Below, one piece after another: positions 40,367-49,241 of a DNA stretch of 64,000 bases. The notes under the pieces are model-generated. The model saw only the letters and a list, made by a program, of their open reading frames with translations, was not told the DNA's origin and did no database searches. The position numbers and the translations under genes were made by a program. Position 1 is the first letter of the stretch; every line of letters starts with the position of its first letter. The stretch comes from Hyphomicrobiales bacterium. GTDB taxonomy: Bacteria; Pseudomonadota; Alphaproteobacteria; Rhizobiales; Xanthobacteraceae. The stretch is from contig WHTM01000013.1 of NCBI GenBank assembly GCA_009377755.1, positions 47,489 to 111,488 on the forward strand, in the 5' to 3' direction.

Positions 40367-42442
40367 CTAGACCAGCCGCAGCCCCATGATGTCGCGCAGC
40401 GACGGCCACAGATCGCCGATCAGCGCATTGGGCCACGGCATGTGCAGAATGCGGTCGAACAGTAGGAACATCCCGGTGATGTAGAGCACCGACAACAATG
40501 CGGCCTGCGGCGCGCGCATGCGGCCTTCCACCACCGTATAGGCGAACACAAAGATTGCCGCCGCGGGTAGCATCCCGACCAGATGGATGAGAATGGTGAG
40601 GCCGGCGAGCCATGCGATCTGGGCCGCGGAACGCGTCAGCAGCTCCTGGCTGGTGAGCGCGGCGAGTGGATCGGCCTCTCTGACCACGTAGCTTACGTTG
40701 GCGCCGGCGCCGCCCGTGCTCGCACCTTCCGCCGGCACAGCGGCGCGGCGCCGGTCGAGCAGCGCCATCACGATCGCGCCGGCAACGACCGCCAGGCCGA
40801 TGCCGGACACAACCTGCGGCATCAGCTTGGCCGCGAACTGCCAGGCTTGGCTCGAATAGAAGGCATAGGCGAAAACCGACGCGAACAGCACCCAGAGTGT
40901 GATGTTGATCATGCGCGCGCCGCGCGATGCTTCGTCCTGCGTGCGGGGCGCCACGCTGAACAGCGTGCCGCCGCTCATCAGCTTGCTCAGCAGGGGCCGC
41001 AGCAGAACGAAGATCAGGACCGCGCCGATGATCATCACGCCCGGGTGGGTCAGCCATCCGAACTGATAACGGTTGTAGGAAATGAACATGTAGCCCTCGA
41101 TCAGGTCGCCGAGCACGAAGCCGAGGATGACCGGCGGGCGTGGCCAGCCGTGCCGCTTCATGATCCAGGCGATCACGCCGAATCCGACGAGAACGATGAG
41201 GTCGTTGAGGTCGCGTGAGCCCTGGTAGGCGCCGATTACTGTGATCGCGAGCACCATCGGCACCAGGACGCCGGCGCGGACCAGCGCGATCTTGGCGAAC
41301 TGGTCGGCGAACGCGAAGCACAGGCCGGCGCCGATGATGTTGGCGAGCGCCACGCTCCACACCAGCGTGTAGGTGATGTCGAGCTGCTCGGTCAGCATCT
41401 TCGGGCCGGGCGTGATGCCGTGCATCAGGAACGCGCCGAGCAGCAGCGCCATCGAGGCCGAGCCCGGCACGCCGAACGCGAGCGTCGGCACGAGGGCGCC
41501 GCCTTCCTTGGCGTTGTTGGAGCTCTCCGAGGCGATCACGCCGCGTACGTCGCCGGTGCCGAAGGTCTGCGCCGCGCCCTTTTCCGTGCGGGCGGCGTAG
41601 CCATAGGCGATCCAGTCGATGATCGCCGCGCCGATGCCGGGAACGGCGCCGAGCAGGGCGCCGATCGAGGAGCACCGCACGACTAGCCACCAGTTCCTGA
41701 GCGTGTCGAAAATGCCCTCAACCTGCTGCCACCGGTGCTTGCGAGATCTGTCGGAGGCGACGCTCATGCGCGATATGCCGAGATCGATCAGTTCCGGAAT
41801 GGCAAACATTGCGAGCGCGACCGGCACCAAGGGAAATCCTTCCAGGAGATAGAGCGAATCTCCCGCCCAGCGCATTTCGCCGGTCTGCGGCTCATCCCCC
41901 ACCTGGGCCAGCAGCACACCGAGGCACGCCGCTGCGAGGCCCTTGAGGATCGCGCCGCCGCTCAGTGCCGCCACCAGCGTCAGGCCGAGCGCACAGACGG
42001 CGAGCAGCTCCGGTGAGCCGACGCTCAGCATGAAGGGTCTTAGAACCGGCACCGACACGCCGAGCAGCAAGGCGCCGAACAGGCCGCCGAGCACGGAGGC
42101 GGAGAATGCGGCGCCAAAGGCGCGGCCCGCCTCGCCCCGGCGCGCCATGGGGTGACCATCGAGCACGGTGGCCGCCGAACCCACCGTACCCGGCACGCCG
42201 AACAGTATTGCCGGGATTGTGTCGGACGTTGCCGTCACGGCGGACAGGCCGATCAAAAACGCCAACGCCGTGTAGTGATCCATCGTCAGCGTGAACGGGA
42301 GCGCCAGTGCCAACCCGACCAATCCGCCGATGCCGGGGATCACGCCGATGATCAATCCGATCAGGACGCCGACGATGATGAAGGCGAAGCGCGTCGGGTC
42401 CATGACCACCAAAAGCGCTTCCCATGCATTCTCGAAAATCAT
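40367..42442 (-). CDS. Tripartite tricarboxylate transporter permease, TctA fused to a TctB-like domain
   Basis: The 691-residue membrane protein begins as TctA (GVLIGLIIGVIPGIGGLVGL, TATSDTIPAILFGVPGTVGS, GALVPTLAFGVPGSASMALL) up to about residue 500. It continues with a four-helix TctB-like part (WVLFASVFAYAFYSSQAWQF, VVSGIGLAVVAGAIVMALLD, IAWLAGLTILIHLVGMLPAA, LLSVLYITGMFLLFDRILHM). TctA and TctB are normally separate genes. ATG 42440-42442 is chosen for its GGAGGGAACC ribosome-binding site. A Bug gene diverges 264 bases away and may be its receptor. Confidence 0.9.
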   Translation of the reverse strand: MIFENAWEALLVVMDPTRFAFIIVGVLIGLIIGVIPGIGGLVGLALALPFTLTMDHYTALAFLIGLSAVTATSDTIPAILFGVPGTVGSAATVLDGHPMARRGEAGRAFGAAFSASVLGGLFGALLLGVSVPVLRPFMLSVGSPELLAVCALGLTLVAALSGGAILKGLAAACLGVLLAQVGDEPQTGEMRWAGDSLYLLEGFPLVPVALAMFAIPELIDLGISRMSVASDRSRKHRWQQVEGIFDTLRNWWLVVRCSSIGALLGAVPGIGAAIIDWIAYGYAARTEKGAAQTFGTGDVRGVIASESSNNAKEGGALVPTLAFGVPGSASMALLLGAFLMHGITPGPKMLTEQLDITYTLVWSVALANIIGAGLCFAFADQFAKIALVRAGVLVPMVLAITVIGAYQGSRDLNDLIVLVGFGVIAWIMKRHGWPRPPVILGFVLGDLIEGYMFISYNRYQFGWLTHPGVMIIGAVLIFVLLRPLLSKLMSGGTLFSVAPRTQDEASRGARMINITLWVLFASVFAYAFYSSQAWQFAAKLMPQVVSGIGLAVVAGAIVMALLDRRRAAVPAEGASTGGAGANVSYVVREADPLAALTSQELLTRSAAQIAWLAGLTILIHLVGMLPAAAIFVFAYTVVEGRMRAPQAALLSVLYITGMFLLFDRILHMPWPNALIGDLWPSLRDIMGLRLV

Positions 42443-42706
42443 TGAGCCCGGGTTCCCTCCACCCCCGTATTTGATGCTATTTTCGGAGGCGGCGGCATCA
42501 AAACGCATCGTCGTCATCAGTTCCAGCGCAATCGCCGGCTTCGAGCCCGATGCGATGAATCGACGCGGATTTGCGACTGGTGAGGGACCTTGCGCGGCGC
42601 CAGAATGCGCGCCGGCCCAACTGTTGCTGTCGGCGGATCAAGAGTGGCCTGCCAGAGTCGTCCCGCCGGCGCCGATGGTACATCGAAGCAGGAAGGAAAC
42701 GCCAAC

Positions 42707-43777
42707 ATGAAGAATATCCGTCGTGTCGTGCTTGGCTTTGGCGCGGCAGCGCTGGCCGCGATCGTCGCGCCGACCGGCGCCGCACAGGCCGACGCGGTTG
42801 CCGATTTCTACAAGGGTAGAACGCTGACGATCCTGCTCGGGCACCCGCCCGGCGGCTCGTATGATCTCTACGCCCAACTCGCGGCGCTGCATCTTGGCCA
42901 ATACATTCCCGGGAAGCCGAACGTGATCGTCGAGCACCGTCCCGGCGGCGGTGGCGGTCTGGCGGCGGCATATCTGTTCTCGAAGGCGCCGACCGACGGC
43001 TCGGTGATCGCCCTGTTGCCGGAAACGCTCGCCGCCACGCAGCTGATGGATCCTACCCGCGGCCGCTGGGACATGCGCAAGGTCAACTACATCGGCTCGT
43101 TCTCGGATTCGAACTCGGCCTATGGCGTGCGCAAAGGGGCGGCAGCGACCACGATCGAGGCGATGAAGACAACGACCGTCAATGTCGGATGCACCGGGCG
43201 CACCTCCGCCAGCGCGCAGACGCCGATGATCGCCCGGAATCTCGCCGGGTTGAAGTTCAACATGATCTGCGGTTATCGCGGCTCCGGTCCGTACATGCTG
43301 GCGCTGGCGCGCGGCGAGGTCGACATGATCGTGATGAACTGGGCGACCTGGTACGCCAAGCTCGCCGACCAGCTCAAGGCCGGCGAGTACAAGCTGGTCG
43401 CGCAGACCGGTCTTGAGCGCAACGAAGACATTCCGGACGTGCCGTTGATTCAGGAGGTGGTGGGCGACGAGAAGGTCGACGCGGTGTTCCGCTTCATGGC
43501 CGGCGGCGATCCGATCGGGCGCGCGCTGTTCGGCGCGCCGGGTGTGCAGCAAGACCGCATCGCGGCGCTGCGCACGGCCTTCGATAAGATGGTCAAGGAT
43601 CCGGCCTTCGTCGCCGACGCCAAGAAGCGGCAAGCGCTGCTGCGGCCGAAGCCAGGCGCCAAGCTCGACCAGTATGCGGCGGAGGTGCTGCGCACGCCGA
43701 AGGAGGTGGTGGAGCTGGCCAAGCAGGGGATGTCCGGCTACCAGGCCAATTGTCCGGACTGCGGCAAGAAAAAGTAG
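42707..43777 (+). CDS. Divergent Bug/TctC-like periplasmic binding protein
   Basis: A 356-residue exported protein, signal peptide VVLGFGAAALAAIVAPTGAA with cleavage after AQA. It has YKGRTLTILLGHPPGGSYDL, VIVEHRPGGGGGLAAAYLFS and MICGYRGSGPYMLALARGEV, which follow the Bug layout with notable differences (HPPGGSYD). The C-terminus ends YQANCPDCGKKK, a CPxCG pair not usual for the family. The gene diverges from the TctA-TctB fusion, so it is the likely receptor for it. AGGAAGGAAACGCC before ATG 42707 supports the start. Confidence 0.85.
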   Translation: MKNIRRVVLGFGAAALAAIVAPTGAAQADAVADFYKGRTLTILLGHPPGGSYDLYAQLAALHLGQYIPGKPNVIVEHRPGGGGGLAAAYLFSKAPTDGSVIALLPETLAATQLMDPTRGRWDMRKVNYIGSFSDSNSAYGVRKGAAATTIEAMKTTTVNVGCTGRTSASAQTPMIARNLAGLKFNMICGYRGSGPYMLALARGEVDMIVMNWATWYAKLADQLKAGEYKLVAQTGLERNEDIPDVPLIQEVVGDEKVDAVFRFMAGGDPIGRALFGAPGVQQDRIAALRTAFDKMVKDPAFVADAKKRQALLRPKPGAKLDQYAAEVLRTPKEVVELAKQGMSGYQANCPDCGKKK

Positions 43778-44027
43778 CGATCCTGCCGGGCTGTCGGGCC
43801 CCTTGGCTTTTTGGGTTTCCGCAGTCATTCAGATGTCCGCAGCGCCGTGGCGGCTCAAGTGATAGCGGCCATGCCTGCGATCTTGGGGCTTCATTGGCCG
43901 GCCGGATTAGATGAGAATGCCGGCGGAAGCGGCATTTGCTGTGGGCGCGGCCATGACCCCGTCATGGTTGGCCGATGGTGTTGTCGCAGACCGCCGGGCG
44001 GCCGTCCGGCGGGGAACGGAGAATTCC

Positions 44028-47000
44028 ATGCGCGCCATGCTTCGGATCGGCTTCATCGCCATGCTCACCGCCCTGGTCTGTGGTCCGGCCGTGGCCGCCG
44101 ACAAGGTGTTCAAGCGTGACGATCTCGCCGACGCAGCCATTCGCCTCGAAGCGCAGATCAAGAACGATTCCGGGCGGGTAGCTGTTCCGCTCGCGACCCT
44201 GCGCAGCAACCTGGACGCGGCGTTCGTCGGCAGAGACTTCCGCAGTGCATTCCAGATTCTCGGGCAGATCGTGACGGTCGCGCCGGGTGACAGCGCCGCC
44301 TGGTTGCGCCTGGCGCGCACGATCCTTCAGGTCCAGCCGCGTGACGCCCGCGAGCGCAGGACCTTGCTCGAGCGTGCGGCCACCGCCGCCTACATTGCTT
44401 ATCAGCGTACCAGCAACCTCGGCGAAGAGGCGCAGAGTCTCGATATTCTAAGCCAGACCTATGCAGCGCGCCGCGTCTGGCGTCCGGCGCTCGATACGCT
44501 GCGTCTGTCGCTTGCGTTGAACGAGAACGCCGACGCGCGCGGCCGCTACGAGCGGCTGCGCGAGGAGCACGGCTTCCGTCTGCTCGACTATACCGTCGAT
44601 TCGGACTCCGTTTCTCCGCGCGCTTGCCTGCAATTTTCGGAGAAATTGCCGGGCCGGCGCACCGATCTTTCGCCGTTCGTGTCGGTTGGCGGCATGGATA
44701 AGCCGGCGCTCTCCTCCGACGACCGGCAACTCTGCATCGAGGGCCTCAAGCACGGCGAGGGTTACGCCATCACGATTCGCGCCGGCCTACCGTCGGTCGT
44801 GCAGGAAGCGCTACAGAAGTCGGCGGAGTTGACCGTCTATGTGCGTGACCGCCAGCCGTTCGTACACATGACCGGAAAGGCTTATGTGCTGCCGCGTACC
44901 GGCCAGCGCGGGATCCCAGTCGTCAGCGTCAATACCCGGCAGATCGCCATCGACATCCTTCGTGTCGGCGACCGCAATCTGATCGACACCGTGCTCGGCT
45001 CGGATTTCCAGCGCAATCTCGCGCGTTACGAAGCCAACCAACTGGCCAACCGATCCGGCCAGAAGGTGTGGAGCGGCGAGCTTGCGGTCGAGGCGACGCT
45101 CAACACCGACGTCACCACCGCATTTCCCATCGATCAGGCGGTCGGCGATCTGCAACCGGGCGTCTACGTGATGGTGGCGCAGCCGAAGGGGTTGGCTGCA
45201 CGTGAAAGCTACGAGCAACTGGCGACCCAGTGGTTCATCGTTTCCGACCTGGGCTTGACTGCATTTTCCGGCAACGACGGCGTCCACGTCTTCGTCAATG
45301 CCCTGGCGACGACGGAGCCCAAGGGCTTGGTCGATGTGCGGCTGATGGCGCGCAACAACGAGGTTCTGGCCACGCGAAAGACCGACGACGCGGGCTATGT
45401 GCATTTCGAGGCAGGTCTCGCGCGCGGGGCGGGCGGACTGTCGCCCGCCATGATCGTTGCCGCCGAACCGCAGGGCGACTACGCGTTCCTCAGCCTCAAG
45501 GCCCCGGCCTTCGACCTCTCCGACCGCGGCGTCGCAGGCCGCCCGGTCCCCGGTAGCCTTGATGCCTACGTGTTCAGCGAGCGCGGAGTCTATCGGCCCG
45601 GGGAGACGATGCATGTGACCGCGCTGGTGCGCGACGGGCAGGCCGTTGCTGCCCCCGGGGTGCCGCTGACGCTGGTAATCGAACGGCCCGACGGGGTCGA
45701 GTACCGTCGGGCTGTGACGCCGGACGGCGGCATCGGTGGCCGCTCGCTCAGCGTCGACCTGGTGCGCTCGGCGTCGACCGGCACCTGGCGCGTGCGCGCC
45801 TATGCCGACCCTAAGCGTCCGCCGATCGGCGAGACCACGTTCATGGTGGAAGACTATGTCCCGGACCGCCTGGAATTCGATCTCGCCTCGGAGGCCAAGA
45901 GTCTGATCCGCAATACGCCGGCGACGCTCACCGTCGACGGCCGCTTCCTCTACGGCGCGCCTGCGGCGAACCTGAGCCTTGAAGGCGAGGTCGCCGTCGG
46001 CGCAGCGAGCGATCGGCCAGGCTTTGCCGGCTATCACTTCGGTCTGAGCGACGAGGAGGTGATCGCCGAGCGCCAGCCGCTTGAACACCTGCCCGAGACC
46101 GACGCCGCCGGCAAGGCGACCTTCACGGTCAACCTCGACAAGGTTCCGAACACGACGCGGCCGTTGCAGGCGCAGGTGATCGTGCGCATGGCGGAATCCG
46201 GCGGACGTTCGGTCGAGCGCAAGCTGTCGCTGCCGGTAACGCCGGCTGGCTCGATGATCGGCGTCAAGCCGCTGTTCGCCGCCCGCTCGCTGGGCGACGG
46301 CGCCAACGCAATGTTCGACGTCTTGCTCGTCGGACCGGACGGCAATGCGCTGGCGCAAAGCGATCTGCAATACGAACTGCTGAAGGTCGAAAGCCGCTAC
46401 CAGTGGTTCCGCCGTGACGGCCGCTGGGATTATGAGCCGATCAAGTCGACGCGGCGCATCGCCGACGGGCGTTTCGATCTCGCTGCCGACCGGCCAGGGC
46501 GCATTTCCGTCCCGGTGTCCTGGGGACGGTACCGGCTGGAGGTTTCGACCAGCGGCCGTGACGCCCTGCTCACGTCTTTTGCCTTCGACGCCGGCTGGTA
46601 TGCGGAGGCGAATGCCGATACGCCGGACCTGCTGGAGGTCGCGCTCGACAAACCGGAGTATCAGCCCGGCGAAGCAATGACCGTGGCGGTGACCGCCCGC
46701 GCCGCCGGGCGGCTGACGCTCAACGTCATCAGCAACCGCCTGGTCAGAACTGCGCATTTCAGCGTGCAGCCGGGGCTGCAGCGCGTGCGCCTGGACGTCG
46801 GCAGCGACTGGGGCAAGGGCGCCTACCTGATGGCGACGCTGCGCCGTCCGCTCGATGTGCAGGCCCGGCACATGCCGGGCCGCGCCATCGGCATCCAGTG
46901 GTTCGCGATCGCGCGCAAGGCGCATACGCTTGCGCTCGATCTGAATCTGCCGTCGGTGATGCGTCCGAACGGCACCTTGCGCATTCCGCTCAAGGTCAAC

Positions 47001-49241
47001 GGCTTGACTCCCGGCGAAGAAGCCCGCGTCATAGTCGCCGCCGTCGACGTCGGCATCCTCAATCTCACGAACTACAAGCCGCCCGCGCCGGACGACTACT
47101 ACTTCGGACAGCGCCGCCTGACCGCCGAGATCCGCGATCTCTATGGCCAACTGATCGACGGCATGCAGGGTGCGCGGGGACAGATTCGCACCGGCGGTGA
47201 TTTCGTCGCGGCGGAGCTGTCCGGCGCACCGCCGACCCAGGCGCCGCTGGCGCTTTATTCCGGCATCGTCACCGTCGGCAGTGACGGGACCGCCGACGTT
47301 CGCTTCGAGATTCCCGCTTTCGCCGGCAGTGCGCGCGTGATGGCCTCGGCCTGGAGCCGCGACAAGCTCGGGCACGCCAGCGGCGATGTCGTTATCCGCG
47401 ATCCGGTCGTGCTGACGACGACCCTGCCGCGCTTCCTACTCACCGGCGACCGCGCTTTCGTGCAAGTCGAGCTTGACAACGTGGAAGGCCAGCCGGGCGA
47501 GTACAACATCGCCATGCGCACGGAAGGCGCCGCCTCGGTCGGCAACGCCGTCACGCAGACGGTGCAGCTTGCCACCAAGCAGCGCGGCCGAACCTCGGTG
47601 CCGTTGACGGCGTCGGTCGCCGGTCCAACCAGGGTCAGTATTCGCGTCACCGGGCCTGGCGGCTTCGATCTCGAGCGTAGCTATCCGCTCAACGTCAACC
47701 CGGCGACGCACGTCGTGGTACGCCGTACCGTGCAACCGCTGGCCAAGGGTGGGAGCCTGACGCTTTCACGCGATCTGTTCACCGATCTCGTGCCAGGAAC
47801 CGGAAGCGTCGCCGTGTCGGTCAGCGTCTCGACGGCGCTCGATGCCGCCGCGCTGCTCAGGGAGCTCGACCGCTATCCGTTCGGCTGCTCCGAGCAGATC
47901 GCCAGCCGTGCGCTGCCGCTGCTCTATGTGAATGAGCTGGCGAGCGAGTCGCAGCTTGCGTTGGATGTCAACGTCGACCAGCGCATCCGCGAGTCCATCG
48001 ACCGGCTGCTGGCGCGGCAGGACTCCAACGGCTCGTTTGGCCTGTGGTCGATCGGCGGCGACGACGCCTGGCTCGATGCCTATGTCACCGACTTCCTGAC
48101 GCGGGCGCGGGCACGCAATTTCGCGGTTCCCGATACGGCCTTCCGATTGGCCCTGGACCGGCTGCGCAACGTCGTGGCGACGGCGCCGGACCCGAACAAG
48201 GACGGCGGCCGCAATCTCGCCTATGCGCTGTATGTGCTGGCCCGCAACGGCGTCGCCCCGATCGGCGACCTGCGCTACCTCGCAGACACCAAGCTCAACG
48301 ATCTTGCTACCCCGATCGCCAAGGCCCAGATCGCCGCGGCGCTCGGCATGCTCGGTGACCGCGTCCGCGCGGAGCGTGTCTATGCCGCGGCCCTTGCCTC
48401 GATCGCCGCGACGCCCGCGGCATCGCTGGTCGATCGCGTCGACTATGGCTCGTCGCTGCGCGACTCTGCCGCGCTGGTGACCTTGGCGGCGGAAGGCAAT
48501 GCGCCACGGGCGACGATTTTCAACGCGGTGCAGCGGATCGAAGCCGCGCGCGAAAGCACAAGGCACACCTCGACGCAGGAGAACGCCTGGCTGGTGCTGG
48601 CGGCGCGCGCCATCGCCAAGGAGGCCGCTGCCGTGACGCTCGACGTCGCCGGCGCGCGTCAGCAGGGATCATTCAACCGCACGCTGCGTGCGAGCAGCCT
48701 GGTCACCCCGCTGCGGATCGGCAATGCCGGCGAGGGGACCGTACAGGCCGTGGTCTCGGTCTCCGGCGCGCCGATCGTACCGGAGCCGGCAGCGGAACAC
48801 GGCTTCAAGATTGAGCGGCAGACCTACTCGCTCAACGGCGATCCGGTTGATCCGGCCACGGTTCGGCAGAACCAGCGCCTCGCGGTGGTGCTGAAAATCA
48901 CCGAGCCGACCCCGCAGTTCGGCCGCATCATCGTCGCCGACTATCTCCCGGCGGGATTCGAGATCGATAATCCCCGCCTGGTCTCCTCCGGTGATACCGG
49001 CACCCTGCCGTGGATCACCGATGCCGGTACGCCGGTCCATTCCGAATTCCGTGACGATCACTTCGCTGCGGCGTTCGAGCGGACGGGCAAGGATCGGCCG
49101 GTGTTTACCGTCGCCTACGTGGTGCGCGCGGTATCGCCCGGCCGTTACATGCGCCCGCAGGCTTATGTCGAGGACATGTATCGCCCCGATCGCTTCGGCC
49201 GCACCGGCACCGAGACGGTGGAGGTGTTGTCGGCGCAATGA
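44028..49241 (+). CDS. Bacterial alpha-2-macroglobulin family protein with thioester motif
   Basis: A 1737-residue periplasmic protein, signal peptide MLRIGFIAMLTALVCGPAVA; there is no good lipobox although Cys is present. The early part has a MG-type segment (YVLPRTGQRGIPVVSVNTRQ), repeated beta domains and a bait-like region. The thioester motif is YPFGCSEQIASRALPLLY with Cys near residue 1287, so a thioester Cys-Gln can form. Bacterial A2M traps attacking proteases and is usually paired with PBP1C, as here (ATGA overlap at 49238-49241). It is thought to protect the envelope when the wall is damaged. Confidence 0.93.
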   Translation: MRAMLRIGFIAMLTALVCGPAVAADKVFKRDDLADAAIRLEAQIKNDSGRVAVPLATLRSNLDAAFVGRDFRSAFQILGQIVTVAPGDSAAWLRLARTILQVQPRDARERRTLLERAATAAYIAYQRTSNLGEEAQSLDILSQTYAARRVWRPALDTLRLSLALNENADARGRYERLREEHGFRLLDYTVDSDSVSPRACLQFSEKLPGRRTDLSPFVSVGGMDKPALSSDDRQLCIEGLKHGEGYAITIRAGLPSVVQEALQKSAELTVYVRDRQPFVHMTGKAYVLPRTGQRGIPVVSVNTRQIAIDILRVGDRNLIDTVLGSDFQRNLARYEANQLANRSGQKVWSGELAVEATLNTDVTTAFPIDQAVGDLQPGVYVMVAQPKGLAARESYEQLATQWFIVSDLGLTAFSGNDGVHVFVNALATTEPKGLVDVRLMARNNEVLATRKTDDAGYVHFEAGLARGAGGLSPAMIVAAEPQGDYAFLSLKAPAFDLSDRGVAGRPVPGSLDAYVFSERGVYRPGETMHVTALVRDGQAVAAPGVPLTLVIERPDGVEYRRAVTPDGGIGGRSLSVDLVRSASTGTWRVRAYADPKRPPIGETTFMVEDYVPDRLEFDLASEAKSLIRNTPATLTVDGRFLYGAPAANLSLEGEVAVGAASDRPGFAGYHFGLSDEEVIAERQPLEHLPETDAAGKATFTVNLDKVPNTTRPLQAQVIVRMAESGGRSVERKLSLPVTPAGSMIGVKPLFAARSLGDGANAMFDVLLVGPDGNALAQSDLQYELLKVESRYQWFRRDGRWDYEPIKSTRRIADGRFDLAADRPGRISVPVSWGRYRLEVSTSGRDALLTSFAFDAGWYAEANADTPDLLEVALDKPEYQPGEAMTVAVTARAAGRLTLNVISNRLVRTAHFSVQPGLQRVRLDVGSDWGKGAYLMATLRRPLDVQARHMPGRAIGIQWFAIARKAHTLALDLNLPSVMRPNGTLRIPLKVNGLTPGEEARVIVAAVDVGILNLTNYKPPAPDDYYFGQRRLTAEIRDLYGQLIDGMQGARGQIRTGGDFVAAELSGAPPTQAPLALYSGIVTVGSDGTADVRFEIPAFAGSARVMASAWSRDKLGHASGDVVIRDPVVLTTTLPRFLLTGDRAFVQVELDNVEGQPGEYNIAMRTEGAASVGNAVTQTVQLATKQRGRTSVPLTASVAGPTRVSIRVTGPGGFDLERSYPLNVNPATHVVVRRTVQPLAKGGSLTLSRDLFTDLVPGTGSVAVSVSVSTALDAAALLRELDRYPFGCSEQIASRALPLLYVNELASESQLALDVNVDQRIRESIDRLLARQDSNGSFGLWSIGGDDAWLDAYVTDFLTRARARNFAVPDTAFRLALDRLRNVVATAPDPNKDGGRNLAYALYVLARNGVAPIGDLRYLADTKLNDLATPIAKAQIAAALGMLGDRVRAERVYAAALASIAATPAASLVDRVDYGSSLRDSAALVTLAAEGNAPRATIFNAVQRIEAARESTRHTSTQENAWLVLAARAIAKEAAAVTLDVAGARQQGSFNRTLRASSLVTPLRIGNAGEGTVQAVVSVSGAPIVPEPAAEHGFKIERQTYSLNGDPVDPATVRQNQRLAVVLKITEPTPQFGRIIVADYLPAGFEIDNPRLVSSGDTGTLPWITDAGTPVHSEFRDDHFAAAFERTGKDRPVFTVAYVVRAVSPGRYMRPQAYVEDMYRPDRFGRTGTETVEVLSAQ

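Noticed and set aside
44811..47375. Minus-strand open frame of 854 codons opposite the alpha-2-macroglobulin gene
   Set aside because: Composition is typical of antisense frames in high-GC genes, and the plus strand carries a clear thioester protein over the same bases.
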